Part shown: positions 39,660 through 48,538 of the stretch, in pieces | Layout: every line of letters begins with the position of its first letter | How positions within the stretch are numbered: position 1 is the first letter of the stretch | Assembly: GCA_017308515.1 (NCBI GenBank) | Contig: JAFKEN010000016.1 | Span: 1 to 48,538, forward strand | Direction of reading: 5' to 3' | Source of the DNA: Actinomycetales bacterium | GTDB lineage: Bacteria; Actinomycetota; Actinomycetes; Actinomycetales; Microbacteriaceae | Length of the DNA stretch: 48,538 nucleotides | Notes under the pieces: model-generated | Databases searched by the model: none | Seen by the model: the letters and a program-made list of their open reading frames with translations, nothing else | What the model was told of the DNA's origin: nothing | Program-made: the position numbers and the translations under genes

Positions 39660-40264
39660 CGCTGCGGCCCCAGGCGGCCGAGCGCGAGGCGCAGCATGCG
39701 CGGAACCGACGCGCGGTCCTCGTCTCCGGCCTCGGCCCAGGCCTCGTCGAGGGCGCCGGAGGCGGTCTTCTCGGGCCAGCCGAGGCCGACGAGCGCGGCG
39801 AGCACGCTCTCGGCGATCGTGCCGGCGACGGCGGGGCCGGATCCGCCCGCGGCGTGGGCCGGCGCCGGCTGGAGCTTGCCGGCGAGCGAGAGGGTGATGA
39901 GCTTGGCGGTCTTCGGCCCGATGCCCGACACGCGCCGGAACGCGGCGTCGTCGTCGTCGGCCACGGCGCGGGCCACCTCGTCGGGGCTGAGCGTTCCCAG
40001 CACGCCGAGCGCCGACTTCGGGCCGACCCCGGTGACCCCGCGCAGCAGGTCGAAGACGTCGAGCTCCTCGCGCGTCGCGAAGCCGAAGAGCGACAGCTCG
40101 TCCTCCCGCACGATGAGCGCGGTGTGCAGCATCGCCTCGGCGCCGACGCGCAGGGCGAGCGCCTGCTGCGGCGTGACCTGAATCGCCAGGCCAACGCCCC
40201 CGGTCTCGATCACCGCGACCGTGCCGGCCGCCGCGAGCACGGTGCCGCGGACGGAGGCGATCAC
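39656..40264 (-). CDS. ruvA: Holliday junction DNA helicase subunit RuvA
   Basis: A 202-residue junction-binding scaffold for RuvB. The N-terminal OB fold ([31 protein letters not shown] is its region), two helix-hairpin-helix motifs ([20 protein letters not shown] and [19 protein letters not shown]), and the C-terminal RuvB-contacting domain ([21 protein letters not shown]) are all present. The GTG start overlaps the ruvC stop (GTGA). Confidence 0.97.
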   Translation of the reverse strand: MIASVRGTVLAAAGTVAVIETGGVGLAIQVTPQQALALRVGAEAMLHTALIVREDELSLFGFATREELDVFDLLRGVTGVGPKSALGVLGTLSPDEVARAVADDDDAAFRRVSGIGPKTAKLITLSLAGKLQPAPAHAAGGSGPAVAGTIAESVLAALVGLGWPEKTASGALDEAWAEAGDEDRASVPRMLRLALGRLGPQR

Positions 40265-40863
40265 CGGGCACCCCCGGACGGCGCGAGCACCGGGCGCCCG
40301 CGGCGCGACGCGCGCTCGGCCTCGGCCCAGGCGCGCTGGGCGGGGGTCGCCGACTCGCCGGTGCCGGACGCGGCCCCGCCGGCGGCGGGCGGCCGGCCGC
40401 GCCAGGCGTGGCAGATCGCGAGGGCGAGGGCGTCGGCGGCATCCGCTGGGCGGGGCGCGGCCTCGAGCCCGAGGATGCGTGCGACCATCGCGCCGACCTG
40501 CGCCTTGCCGGCGCCGCCATGGCCGGTCACCGCCGCCTTCACCTCGCTCGGGGTGTGCAGCGCCACCGGCAGGCCGCGCTCGGCCGCGGCGGCGAGCACG
40601 ACGCCGCTGGCCTGGGCGGTGCCCATCACGGTGCGCAGATTGTGCTGCGCGAACACCCGCTCGAGGGCCACCACCTGCGGGCGGTGCGCGTCGAGCGCCG
40701 AGGCGACGCCGCGCGCGATCGCGAGCACGCGATCCTCGAGCGCCATCGAGGGCGGGGTGCGGATGACGTCGACGTGCACGAGCACCGCACGCCGGTCGCG
40801 CCCGACGTCCACGACGCCGACGCCGCACCGGGTCAGGCCGGGGTCGATGCCGAGCACGCGCAT
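40261..40863 (-). CDS. ruvC: Crossover junction endodeoxyribonuclease RuvC
   Basis: A 200-residue Holliday junction resolvase. Catalytic acidic residues sit in [14 protein letters not shown] (Asp7), VVALERVF (Glu) and [13 protein letters not shown] (Asp pair). The C-terminal 45 residues are a variable Pro/Ala-rich tail. The ATG has no ribosome site, but TAGCGT is six bases upstream and a perfect LexA palindrome covers the -35 position, so ruvCAB should be DNA-damage induced and leaderless. Confidence 0.97.
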   Translation of the reverse strand: MRVLGIDPGLTRCGVGVVDVGRDRRAVLVHVDVIRTPPSMALEDRVLAIARGVASALDAHRPQVVALERVFAQHNLRTVMGTAQASGVVLAAAAERGLPVALHTPSEVKAAVTGHGGAGKAQVGAMVARILGLEAAPRPADAADALALAICHAWRGRPPAAGGAASGTGESATPAQRAWAEAERASRRGRPVLAPSGGAR

Positions 40864-40869
40864 GCGGCC

Positions 40870-40875
40870 ACGCTA
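40870..40875 (-). promoter_or_regulatory. -10 box (TAGCGT) for leaderless ruvC transcript
   Basis: TAGCGT, ggccgc, ATG on the minus strand, six-base spacing. The expected -35 position (about 40893-40898) falls inside the LexA box. Confidence 0.55.
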
Positions 40876-40884
40876 ATGCACGGA

Positions 40885-40900
40885 TCGAACATCCGTTCGA
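40885..40900 (-). promoter_or_regulatory. LexA (SOS) box upstream of ruvCAB
   Basis: TCGAAC-ATCC-GTTCGA on the plus strand (TCGAAC-GGAT-GTTCGA on the minus strand) is a perfect palindrome matching the Gram-positive/actinobacterial LexA site CGAAC-4-GTTCG. It is centred about 29 bases before the predicted ruvC start point, over the -35, as expected for a repressor. Confidence 0.9.
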
Positions 40901-40939
40901 GACACGCGCGGGCGCTCAGCGCACCGGAGTGCTCGATCG

Positions 40940-41704
40940 TCAGTCCTCGTCGGCGTCGAGTTCCGCCTGCACGTCGGCCGGCACCTCGAAGTTGCTGAAG
41001 ACGTTCTGCACGTCGTCGCTGTCTTCGAGCGCGTCGATCAGACGGAACACCTTGCGCGCCGTGTCGAGGTCGACCTCGACCTGGAGATTCGGCACGAACT
41101 CCGCCTCCGCGGAGTCGTAGTCGATGCCCGCGTCGACGAGGGCGCTGCGGGCCGCGACGAGCTCGGAGGGGTCGGTGATGACCTCGAAGCCGCCGCCCTG
41201 GTCGATCACGTCCTCGACGCCGGCGTCCATGACCGCCTCGAGGATCGCGTCCTCCGTCACGCCGTCGACCTTCGTGATCGAGATGACGCCCTTGCGGTTG
41301 AAGTTGTAGGCGACGCTGCCCGGGTCGGCGAGGGTGCCGCCGTTGCGGCTGAGCGTTGTGCGCACCTCGGCGGCCGCGCGGTTCTTGTTGTCGGTGAGGC
41401 ACTCGACCATGAAGGCGACGCCGTTGGGCCCGTAGGCCTCGTACATGATCGACTCGTAGCTGACGGCCTCGCCGCCGATGCCCGCGCCGCGCTTGATCGC
41501 GCGATCGATGTTGTCGTTGGGCACCGAGGTCTTCTTGGCCTTCTGCACCGCGTCGTAGAGCGTCGGGTTGCCTGCCAGATCGGCGCCGCCGGCCTTCGCG
41601 GCCACCTCGATGTTCTTGATGAGCTTCGCGAACGACTTCGCGCGGCGGGCGTCGATGACCGCCTTCTTGTGCTTCGTGGTGGCCCACTTGGAATGCCCGG
41701 ACAC
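40940..41704 (-). CDS. yebC: YebC/PmpR family protein
   Basis: A 254-residue protein of a conserved family implicated in transcription regulation and, more recently, in translation of difficult proline motifs. The N-terminus [20 protein letters not shown] and [19 protein letters not shown] are the signatures. The GTG start is chosen by the match to the family N-terminus and a GAGGAGC site; the open frame extends 22 codons further upstream without support. A TAGAAT promoter lies 65 bases upstream. Confidence 0.96.
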   Translation of the reverse strand: MSGHSKWATTKHKKAVIDARRAKSFAKLIKNIEVAAKAGGADLAGNPTLYDAVQKAKKTSVPNDNIDRAIKRGAGIGGEAVSYESIMYEAYGPNGVAFMVECLTDNKNRAAAEVRTTLSRNGGTLADPGSVAYNFNRKGVISITKVDGVTEDAILEAVMDAGVEDVIDQGGGFEVITDPSELVAARSALVDAGIDYDSAEAEFVPNLQVEVDLDTARKVFRLIDALEDSDDVQNVFSNFEVPADVQAELDADED

Positions 41705-41768
41705 GGTGCTCCTCGGTGTTGCGGGAGGGAGGTCGTCGCGGCGCGCCGCAGCGACCGCGTGAGCGTCC

Positions 41769-41774
41769 ATTCTA
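41769..41774 (-). promoter_or_regulatory. -10 box (TAGAAT) for yebC
   Basis: TAGAAT predicts a start near 41762 and a leader of about 57 bases with the GAGGAGC ribosome site. It is divergent from the TAGGGT box of the plus-strand gene 28 bases away. Confidence 0.6.
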
Positions 41775-41801
41775 CCGAGGCGGGCGCATCCGCCCCGGCA
41801 C

Positions 41802-41807
41802 TAGGGT
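41802..41807 (+). promoter_or_regulatory. -10 box (TAGGGT) for leaderless gene at 41814
   Basis: TAGGGT, ggcggg, ATG: six-base spacing, no ribosome site, good hexamer. The expected -35 region overlaps the minus-strand yebC promoter, so the two may compete. Confidence 0.6.
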
Positions 41808-41813
41808 GGCGGG

Positions 41814-42269
41814 ATGGTCGCGCGGTGGTTCCGGATCGCCTACGCCGAGAACGCCTTCCGCCGCTCTCTCGCCGAGCAGGGCCTGGGTCTCGAGGCCCTC
41901 CGCGCCCCCGAGGCGGTGCGCGCGGTCATCGGCTTCTACCGCGCCGCGCGCGCGCAGCACGCGCGCCTCGAGGAGGACGGCGACGGCCTGCTGTGGCAGT
42001 GGGGCCCCGACGCCGACGCGACGCGCTTCACGATCGACCTCACCCGGCAGCTCGTGCGCGAGGGCGACGACCAGCCGATCGTGCAGCTGTGCCTGACCCT
42101 CGCGTTCCGCTGGACTCCGGCGCGCCGCTCCCTCGGGCGCGGGCACGTCTGGTGCTTCTCCCCGGCCGCCTCCGAGGAGTTCGAGCGGGGCGTGCGCGGC
42201 TCGGCCGCCTACCGCGCCGTCGCGACGGCCTCGCCCGTCGAGGTGCTGCTGCGCTCCGAGTCGCTCTGA
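41814..42269 (+). CDS. Uncharacterised soluble protein
   Basis: A 151-residue protein I do not recognise. No signal peptide or membrane helix. The first half is helical (FRIAYAENAFRRSLAEQGL, VIGFYRAARAQHARLEED); the second half has a likely beta region WGPDADATRFTIDLTRQLV, PIVQLCLTLAFRW and GRGHVWCFSPAASEEFERGV. Trp and Arg are common. Base and codon use match neighbours, so it looks like a resident gene. It is divergent from yebC and convergent with the membrane protein at 42297. Confidence 0.75.
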   Translation: MVARWFRIAYAENAFRRSLAEQGLGLEALRAPEAVRAVIGFYRAARAQHARLEEDGDGLLWQWGPDADATRFTIDLTRQLVREGDDQPIVQLCLTLAFRWTPARRSLGRGHVWCFSPAASEEFERGVRGSAAYRAVATASPVEVLLRSESL

Positions 42270-42296
42270 CCGCGAGTCCCGGAGGGTGTCACCGCT

Positions 42297-42896
42297 CTAC
42301 AGCTTCACCCCGACCCGGCGCAGTTCGAGCTGCGCGAGACCGCGGATCGCGCCGCGGTCGCCCTGCCGCCAGGCTTCGAGCGGGCGGCGGTCGACACTCG
42401 TCAGCTCCCGCACCGGACGGCTGGCGAGGGCGCGCAGGGCCAGCAGTTCGGCGCCGTCGGGGCTCGCCGCGAGGTCGCGCGCCTGCCCGGCGCGGCGCGC
42501 GCGCACGAGGCGCGGGATCACCCACACCGCCACCACCACCAGGATCGGCCCGAGCGCGGTCGCGATCCCCGCGAACACGGCGATCGCGTGCACGAGGTCG
42601 ACGATGCCCTGCCCCGCGTCGGAGATCGATCCGCCCGCCCCGCTCGCGGCGTCGAAGGGGCCGCGGATGCCGCCGCCGATCACCGGAACCTCGCCGAGCG
42701 TGTCGCCGACCTCCGCCATCGTCTCGCGGAACCCGCTGCCCGCGTCGCGCAGGTTCTCGCCGACCACCGCGAAGCCTGAGATGACACCGCCGACGACGAC
42801 GCCGACGACGATCGCCCCGATCACGATCAGGAGGGCGATGACATCGCCGAGGATCTGGCGGGTGGCGCGCGCCGGGTAGTCCGCGTAGAGCTTCAT
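42297..42896 (-). CDS. Uncharacterised two-helix membrane protein
   Basis: A 199-residue protein I do not recognise. Two membrane helices (about 16-42, Val/Ile/Gly-rich, and 102-130) flank a Gly/Asp/Ser-rich loop of about 60 residues (GENLRDAGSGFRETMAEVGD ... ISDAGQGIVDLV) that is probably outside. The C-terminal 70 residues are cytosolic, basic and helical, with repeated Arg-Ala-Leu segments. Stop is TAG. CATCCT stands six bases before the ATG, a possible weak leaderless promoter. It is 43 bases before pdxT's end on the same strand, not evidently linked. Confidence 0.75.
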   Translation of the reverse strand: MKLYADYPARATRQILGDVIALLIVIGAIVVGVVVGGVISGFAVVGENLRDAGSGFRETMAEVGDTLGEVPVIGGGIRGPFDAASGAGGSISDAGQGIVDLVHAIAVFAGIATALGPILVVVAVWVIPRLVRARRAGQARDLAASPDGAELLALRALASRPVRELTSVDRRPLEAWRQGDRGAIRGLAQLELRRVGVKL

Positions 42897-42902
42897 GGCA
42901 CC

Positions 42903-42908
42903 AGGATG
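42903..42908 (-). promoter_or_regulatory. Possible weak -10 (CATCCT) for the membrane protein at 42297
   Basis: CATCCT, ggtgcc, ATG. First base off consensus; noted because the spacing repeats the pattern seen elsewhere and no ribosome site precedes this ATG. Confidence 0.28.
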
Positions 42909-42939
42909 GCGTGCTGCCGTCGGGCGCGCACCCCGCCGC

Positions 42940-43573
42940 TCAGGCGGCGGCGGCCTTCCGGGCGCGCACGCGCTCGAGGAACCGTTCGTGGAAGCGGTAG
43001 TCGTCAGTCATCTCGGGGTGGAACGAGGTGCCCAGCAGGTTGCCCTGCTCGACCGCGACGCCGCGCCCGTCGGGCAGCGCGCCGAGGACGGTCGCGCCCG
43101 GTCCCGCCGACTCGATCGAGGGGGCCCGGATGAAGACCGCGTGGAAGGGCCGCTCGCCGAGCTCGGGCATCACGATCTCGGTCTCGAACGACTCGACCTG
43201 GCTGCCGAAGGCGTTGCGCCGCACGGTGACGTCGAGTCCCCCGAGGGTCTGCTGGCCCTCGATCGGGTTCGCGACGCGGTCGGCGAGCATGATGAGGCCC
43301 GCGCAGGTGCCGTAGACCGGCATCCCCTCGGCGATGCGTCGGCGCAGCGGTTCGCGCAGCCCGAACAGGCGCGAGAGCTTGTCCATCACGCTCGACTCGC
43401 CCCCGGGGATCACGAGGCCCTCGACCGCATCGAGCTCGCTCTCGCGACGCACCGGCACCGCCTCGGCGCCGAGCTCGCCGAGCACGAGCAGGTGCTCGCG
43501 CACGTCGCCCTGGAGGGCGAGGACGCCGACCTTCGGGGTGCGGGCGCCGGGGCCCGTGCCGGACTCCGAGCCG

Positions 43574-43584
<11 letters not shown>
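42940..43584 (-). CDS. pdxT: Pyridoxal 5'-phosphate synthase glutaminase subunit PdxT
   Basis: A 214-residue glutaminase that feeds ammonia to PdxS. It has [22 protein letters not shown], nucleophile Cys94 in [12 protein letters not shown], and the His/Glu pair in [11 protein letters not shown] 17-residue Gly/Ser-rich N-terminal extension precedes the fold. The GTG start lies inside the end of pdxS (11-base overlap), so the subunits are translationally coupled. Confidence 0.97.
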
Positions 43585-44500
<916 letters not shown>

Positions 44501-44508
44501 AGCGTCCG

Positions 44509-44514
44509 ATTCTA
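44509..44514 (-). promoter_or_regulatory. -10 box (TAGAAT) for pdxST
   Basis: TAGAAT with eight bases to the ATG, giving a leader of only one or two bases. It is the same hexamer as at relA and yebC. Confidence 0.6.
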
Positions 44515-44565
44515 CGGCGCGCGTGCGAGCGCCTCCGGCCCGCGGGCCACATTCCGGGCCGTGGC

Positions 44566-44584
44566 CGTCACACGGCGTCACACG
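44566..44584 (-). repeat. Two direct repeats (CGTCACACG) upstream of the pdxST promoter
   Basis: CGTCACACG at 44566-44574 and again at 44576-44584, exactly ten bases apart, about 64-82 bases before the predicted start point. One-helical-turn spacing at this distance fits an activator site; PdxR-type MocR regulators are known to bind direct repeats upstream of pdxST, but no pdxR gene is in the window. Confidence 0.5.
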
Positions 44585-44591
44585 ACGCGGG

Positions 44592-45158
44592 TCAGGCCGG
44601 CCAGGCGTCCGCGATCGCGCGGCGGGTGTCGCCCAGCAGCACGGGGATCGCCTTCGTCTCCGCGACGATCGGGAAGAAGTTGGCGTCGCTCGACCAGCGC
44701 GGCACGACGTGCTGGTGCAGGTGCGCCGCGATCCCCGCGCCGGCGATCGCGCCCTGGTTGATGCCGAGGTTGAAGCCCTCGCAGCCGGAGGTGGCGCGGA
44801 TCACGCGCATCGCCTCCTGCGTGATCGCCCCGATCTCGGCGACCTCGTCGGGCGTCGCCTCGTCGTAGAGGGGGATGTGCCGGTACGGCGCCACGAGCAG
44901 GTGTCCCGCGTTGTACGGGAAGAGATTGAGCAGCGCGTAGGCGAGCTCGCCGCGGTGGACGATGAGCGCGTCCTCGTCGGAGCGCGTCGGGGCATCGCAG
45001 AAGACGCACTCGACCTCGCCCGAACCGCCGCCGCGCTCGATGTAGGCGATGCGGTGCGGGGTCCACAGCCGCTGGAAGGCGCCCGAGGGCTCCCCCGCGA
45101 AACGCCCCGACGGCTCGAGGTCGACGCCGTCCGCCGGCCCGTGCGACTCGGCCTCCAC
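44592..45158 (-). CDS. HIT family hydrolase/phosphorylase (Ap4A-type)
   Basis: A 188-residue nucleotide-binding protein. The HIT motif is HLHQHVVP (HLHQH 146-150), with [16 protein letters not shown] upstream and a CVFC pair (C51, C54) near the N-terminus. It resembles the mycobacterial HIT protein that follows thrS and phosphorolyses Ap4A, a by-product of tRNA synthetases, which suits its position one base after the thrS stop. The exact substrate is inferred. The GTG start has no alternative nearby. Confidence 0.92.
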   Translation of the reverse strand: MEAESHGPADGVDLEPSGRFAGEPSGAFQRLWTPHRIAYIERGGGSGEVECVFCDAPTRSDEDALIVHRGELAYALLNLFPYNAGHLLVAPYRHIPLYDEATPDEVAEIGAITQEAMRVIRATSGCEGFNLGINQGAIAGAGIAAHLHQHVVPRWSSDANFFPIVAETKAIPVLLGDTRRAIADAWPA

Positions 45159-45159
45159 G

Positions 45160-47115
45160 TCAGACCTGGTCGTGGTTGTCGATCGCGAGACGGATGCGCG
45201 CGACCGCCTCCTCGAGCGCGATGCCGTTCTCCTGCGTGCCGTCGCGGAAGCGGAAGCTCACCGTGCCGGCGTCGCGATCCTTCTCCCCCGCGATCAGCAG
45301 GTAGGGCACCTTCTCGAGGGTGTGGGTGCGGATCTTCTTCTGCATCCGCTCGTCGGAGTGGTCGACCTCGACCCGCACGCCCTCGGCGCGCAGCAACTCG
45401 GCGACACCGTCGAGGTAGTCGCCGTACTCCTCGGCGACCGGGATGCCGACCACCTGCACGGGCGCGAGCCACACCGGGAACGCGCCCGCGTAGTGCTCCA
45501 GCAGGATCGCGAAGAATCGCTCGATCGACCCGAACAGCGCCCGGTGGATCATGATCGGGCGCTTCTTCTCGCCGTCGCGGTCGGTGAACTCGAGGCCGAA
45601 GCGCTCGGGGAGGTTGACGTCGACCTGCACGGTCGACAGCTGCCAGGTGCGGCCGATCGCGTCCTTCGTCTTGAGGTCGATCTTCGGGCCGTAGAACGCG
45701 GCCTCGCCCGGCACCTCGGTGAGTTTGAGACCGGAGGCCATCGCGACGTTGCGCAGCGCGTTGGTCGAGTACTCCCAGAACTCGTCGGAGCCGATCCACT
45801 TCGACTTCTCGTCGTCCTTCATGCTCAGCTCGAGCTCGAAGTCGTCGAGGCCGAAGTCGCGCAGCATCGACAGCACGAACTCGAGCACCCGGGTCGCCTC
45901 CGACTCGAGCTGCTCCGGCGTGACGAAGAGGTGCGCGTCGTCCTGCGTGAAGCCGCGCACGCGGGTGAGGCCGTGCAGCGCGCCGGAGAGCTCGTAGCGG
46001 TAGACGGTGCCGTTCTCGGTCAGCCGCATCGGGAGATCCCGGTAGCTGCGCGCGCGCTCCTTGTAGATGAGGATGTGCATCGGGCAGTTCATGGGCTTCA
46101 GGTAGTAGTCCTGGCCCGGCTTCGTCACCGCACCCTCGGCGTCGCGCTCCTCGTCGAGCACGAAGGGCGGGAACATGCCCTCCCGGTAGGTGACGAGGTG
46201 GTTCGAGGTGACGAAGAGATCCTTCTTCGTGATGTGCGGCGTGTAGACGTAGGTGTAGCCGCCGGCGATGTGGCGCTTGCGGGCGTGCTGCTCCATCTCG
46301 CCGCGCACGATGCCGCCCTTGGGGTGCCAGACCGACAGCCCCGAGCCGAGCTCGTCGGGGAAGGAGAACAGGTCGAGCTCGCGGCCGAGCTTGCGGTGGT
46401 CGCGCTTGGCGGCCTCCTCGAGGCGCTCGAGGTGCGCGCGCAGCTCGTCCTTGCTCGGCCACGCGGTGCCGTAGATGCGCTGCAGCTGCGGGTTCTTCTC
46501 GCTGCCGCGCCAGTAGGCCGCGGCGACGCGGGTGAGCTTCATGCCCTTGCCGAGCGCGCCCGTGTTGGGCACGTGCGGGCCGCGGCAGAGGTCCTTCCAG
46601 ACGACGGTGCCGTCGCGGTCGACGTTGTCGTAGATGGTGAGCCCGCCGGCGCCGACCTCGACATCGGCGCCGTCGTCGGATCCCGCCGCGCCCTTCAGGC
46701 CGATCAGCTCCAGCTTGTAGGGCTCGCCCGCGAGCTCGGCACGGGCCTCCTCGTCGCTCACCTCGCGGCGCACGAAGCGCTGGCCCGAGCGGATGATGCG
46801 CTCCATCTCCTTCTCGAGCGCGGTCAGATCCTCGGGCGTGAAGGGCTCGGCGACGTCGAAGTCGTAGTAGAAGCCGTCGCTGATCGGCGGGCCGATGCCG
46901 AGCTTCGCCTCCGGGTTGAGGCTCTGCACCGCCTGGGCGAGCACGTGCGCGGTCGAGTGCCGCAGGATCGCGAGGCCGTCGGGACTGCCCACCTCGACCG
47001 GCTCGACGACCTGGCCCTCGGTCACGGTCGTGGCCTTGTCCTTGAGCTCGCCGTCGACGCGGATCGCGATGACGGCGCGGTCGGGGAACAGGTCGAAACC
47101 GGAACGCGCGCTCAC
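45160..47115 (-). CDS. thrS: Threonyl-tRNA synthetase
   Basis: The 651-residue class II synthetase. An N-terminal TGS-like domain ([19 protein letters not shown]) comes first, then the editing domain with HSTAH (53-57). The catalytic core has the zinc cysteine in [10 protein letters not shown], motif 2 [20 protein letters not shown], and motif 3 [16 protein letters not shown]. The C-terminal anticodon-binding domain starts near PVQVVGIPV. Start is GTG 47115 (used, GGAG three bases upstream) or GTG 47124. No T-box is seen. It forms an operon with the HIT gene. Confidence 0.97.
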   Translation of the reverse strand: MSARSGFDLFPDRAVIAIRVDGELKDKATTVTEGQVVEPVEVGSPDGLAILRHSTAHVLAQAVQSLNPEAKLGIGPPISDGFYYDFDVAEPFTPEDLTALEKEMERIIRSGQRFVRREVSDEEARAELAGEPYKLELIGLKGAAGSDDGADVEVGAGGLTIYDNVDRDGTVVWKDLCRGPHVPNTGALGKGMKLTRVAAAYWRGSEKNPQLQRIYGTAWPSKDELRAHLERLEEAAKRDHRKLGRELDLFSFPDELGSGLSVWHPKGGIVRGEMEQHARKRHIAGGYTYVYTPHITKKDLFVTSNHLVTYREGMFPPFVLDEERDAEGAVTKPGQDYYLKPMNCPMHILIYKERARSYRDLPMRLTENGTVYRYELSGALHGLTRVRGFTQDDAHLFVTPEQLESEATRVLEFVLSMLRDFGLDDFELELSMKDDEKSKWIGSDEFWEYSTNALRNVAMASGLKLTEVPGEAAFYGPKIDLKTKDAIGRTWQLSTVQVDVNLPERFGLEFTDRDGEKKRPIMIHRALFGSIERFFAILLEHYAGAFPVWLAPVQVVGIPVAEEYGDYLDGVAELLRAEGVRVEVDHSDERMQKKIRTHTLEKVPYLLIAGEKDRDAGTVSFRFRDGTQENGIALEEAVARIRLAIDNHDQV

Positions 47116-47122
47116 CCGCTCC

Positions 47123-47128
47123 ACGATA
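47123..47128 (-). promoter_or_regulatory. Possible -10 (TATCGT) for thrS
   Basis: TATCGT lies seven bases before the GTG at 47115, in the 32-base gap after the upstream membrane-protein gene. The intervening GGAGCGG could also serve as a ribosome site for a longer transcript, so the mode of initiation is open. Confidence 0.4.
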
Positions 47129-47147
47129 GTGGCGCCGGGGTGCCGGC

Positions 47148-48356
47148 TCAGGCCAGGCCGAGACCGCTCGCGAGCGCCCGCATCCACTCGACGACGATGG
47201 CGCGGTCGGCGGCCGCGAGCCACGCGATCGCGAGCTGCAGCAGCGCGACCCCGTCGAGCGCCGCGAACACGATGCGGGTCTTGGGCCGCGGCACGAGGGC
47301 GATCGCCATCATCGTCATGAGGATGAAGGTGTTCCCGGCCGAACCGCTGGGCAGCAGACCGCCGACATACGCGGCGAGGATCGCCACGAACACGATGGTC
47401 GACACCAGGATCGAGCCCGGCCGGCGCACGATGAGAGCGACGAGCCACGCGCTCAGCACGGGCGCCGCGAGCAGCCAGCCGGTGGGGGTGGTGAACAGCG
47501 GGCCGAGGGTCGCGAAGCGCTCCGCGTAGCCCGACGAGAGCTGCTCGCCGAGCGTGCCGATCGGGTTGCCTGAGAAGGCCCAGGTCAGCAGGAGCATCGC
47601 GGCGATCGCCGCGAGCGTCGGGTAGACGATGACGAGCACGTTCGCCCAGCGCGCGCCGCGCTGACCGTGCCGCCCGAGTCGCAGGAACGGCGCGGCGAGC
47701 GCGAGCGGCAGCACGTAGGCGATCGCCGTGAGGTCGGAGAGCGTCGCGAGCATGAGGAACAGCCCCGCGCGGAAGCCGGCGCGGGTGTCGCGCCAGGCGA
47801 CGAACCTCACGACGTCGGTGACGGCCAGCCCGAAGAACGCCAGCCCGAGGGTCGCGGCGAAGTTCTCGGTGACCGTGTACATGAACAGCGGGTTGGCGGT
47901 CAGTGCGAGCGTCAAGGTCACGGTGAGCGCGAGCGAGAAGTCGCGCTGGATCATGATCTCGACGAGCTTCTGGATGAAGATCCCCGCCACCACGGCACCG
48001 AGGATCCCGAGCGCGAGCCGTCCCCCGAACGGCGCGACGGCGGCGGCGAGAAGCGTCGAGATCGGGGGGTAGATCTCGCCCAGCCAGATCGCATCGGCGC
48101 GGTCCCAGGGGATGTCGGCGAGGTGATCCAGCAGCGCCTGATTCGGCGTCGCGATGGCGGTGGCGGTCGGCGAGGAGATCACCGCGAGGGCGATGCCCGG
48201 CGCCGTGAAGGCCAGCCGCACCACCCACCGCAGCCAGGTGCGGCGGGGCCAGACGTCGAGCTTCGTGCGCGGCGCCGACCGCACGTGCCGGGCGCGCCGC
48301 GCATTCAGGGCGGTGCGCACGCCCGGACCGGAGGCGTAGCGCGCGACGTCAGCCAC
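47148..48356 (-). CDS. Polytopic membrane protein of unknown function
   Basis: A 402-residue protein with about ten predicted membrane helices (roughly 43-62, 96-129, 141-158, 166-184, 195-225, 237-260, 292-311, 317-334, 341-356, 362-382) and a basic cytosolic N-terminus. An early outside segment [20 protein letters not shown] has conserved-looking acidic and Pro residues as in membrane glycosyltransferase-like proteins, but I see no decisive motif and assign no function. The GTG start follows AGGTG. Its native upstream region is replaced within 34 bases by an IS element end, so its promoter may be lost or supplied by the element. Confidence 0.8.
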   Translation of the reverse strand: MADVARYASGPGVRTALNARRARHVRSAPRTKLDVWPRRTWLRWVVRLAFTAPGIALAVISSPTATAIATPNQALLDHLADIPWDRADAIWLGEIYPPISTLLAAAVAPFGGRLALGILGAVVAGIFIQKLVEIMIQRDFSLALTVTLTLALTANPLFMYTVTENFAATLGLAFFGLAVTDVVRFVAWRDTRAGFRAGLFLMLATLSDLTAIAYVLPLALAAPFLRLGRHGQRGARWANVLVIVYPTLAAIAAMLLLTWAFSGNPIGTLGEQLSSGYAERFATLGPLFTTPTGWLLAAPVLSAWLVALIVRRPGSILVSTIVFVAILAAYVGGLLPSGSAGNTFILMTMMAIALVPRPKTRIVFAALDGVALLQLAIAWLAAADRAIVVEWMRALASGLGLA

Positions 48357-48389
48357 GCTGCACCTGCTTGGTGAGGCCGTGGGCCGTCT

Positions 48390-48538
48390 TGACCTGTCCC
48401 GGGTTTCTCGGACGGTTCTCTTGTGCTGATCATGCCGCGGCGGGAGTGGCGGTGTGAAGGGTTTCGAACTCGATCGGTGACAGGTAGTCGAGGGCGGAGT
48501 GCCGGCGTCGGGGGTTGTAGAACGCCTCGATCCACTCG
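48390..48538. mobile_element. Edge of an IS3-family insertion sequence
   Basis: The transposase 3' end plus 40 bases of flank. The likely terminus is the TG at 48390 (TGACCTGTCCCGGGTTTCTC onward), as IS3-family elements end TG...CA and the distance from the transposase stop is typical. The other end and any target duplication lie outside the window. Confidence 0.75.
48430..48538 (-). CDS. IS3-family transposase OrfB, C-terminal fragment cut by window edge
   Basis: The last 35 residues of a DDE transposase: EWIEAFYNPRRRHSALDYLS followed by PIEFETLHTATPAAA and TGA. FYNxRRxHSALxYxSPxxFE is the standard C-terminal signature of IS3-family integrase-core proteins. The catalytic DDE residues lie outside the window. 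Confidence 0.88.
   Translation of the reverse strand, partial: EWIEAFYNPRRRHSALDYLSPIEFETLHTATPAAA

Noticed and set aside
44501-44581. Upstream extension of pdxS to an in-frame GTG at 44581
   Set aside because: It would place the TAGAAT promoter and direct repeats inside the coding region, and the family N-terminus starts near the ATG at 44500.
47116-47147. T-box leader for thrS (and likewise for alaS at 27118-27231)
   Set aside because: Gaps are too short or lack the T-box sequence and an antiterminator. thrS appears nearly leaderless.

Overview
The window is a contiguous piece of core chromosome from a very GC-rich actinobacterium. Gene content and order fit the order Micrococcales, and most likely a member of the Microbacteriaceae. 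The evidence is an actinobacterial-type integration host factor (mIHF) fused to guanylate kinase, a PriA without helicase motifs, heavy use of GTG starts, dense ATGA/GTGA stop-start overlaps, and the general order pyr - nusB/efp - aro - mltG/ruvX/alaS - rpsD - rarA - relA - secDF/yajC - ruvBAC - yebC - pdxST - thrS. I recall this order as broadly shared with Streptomyces and Mycobacterium. I cannot name the genus. No rRNA, tRNA, CRISPR array or prophage was seen. No gene-free stretch exceeds about 200 bases.

Layout. (1) 1-15.76 kb, minus strand: one long pyrimidine-led operon, pyrR-pyrB-pyrC-carA-carB-pyrF-[mIHF-gmk]-rpoZ-coaBC-metK-priA-fmt-rsmB, with rsmB cut by the window edge. Its short leader carries a PyrR-type RNA element merged with the pyrR ribosome binding site. 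(2) 15.77-27.1 kb, minus: nusB, efp, aroQ, then a BBE-type FAD oxidoreductase standing between aroQ and aroB, then aroB-aroK-aroC-aroE-mltG-ruvX-alaS with mostly overlapping ends. (3) 27.2-29.8 kb, minus: a small membrane protein, rpsD (with a clear rho-independent terminator) and rarA. (4) 29.9-32.8 kb, plus: a membrane-anchored cyclophilin, a DUF349 protein, and an orphan AbiEi-antitoxin-like gene preceded by three short direct repeats. (5) 32.8-41.7 kb, minus: rel, secF-secD, yajC, ruvB-ruvA-ruvC (with a perfect LexA/SOS box) and yebC. (6) 41.8-42.9 kb: two uncharacterised genes facing each other. (7) 42.9-48.4 kb, minus: pdxT-pdxS, a HIT protein, thrS and a polytopic membrane protein. (8) 48.39-48.54 kb: the edge of an IS3-family insertion sequence.

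Functionally this is housekeeping: de novo UMP synthesis with PyrR feedback, SAM and CoA synthesis, chorismate synthesis, peptidoglycan chain termination (MltG), tRNA charging, stringent response, protein export, Holliday junction processing and vitamin B6 synthesis. I see no complete novel system. The best leads are regulatory or architectural: the mIHF-Gmk fusion, the PyrR element on the ribosome binding site, the SOS box on the ruv promoter, a recurring '-10 box, six bases, start codon' arrangement predicting leaderless mRNAs, direct repeats upstream of pdxST, and the orphan AbiEi-like gene with its repeats.
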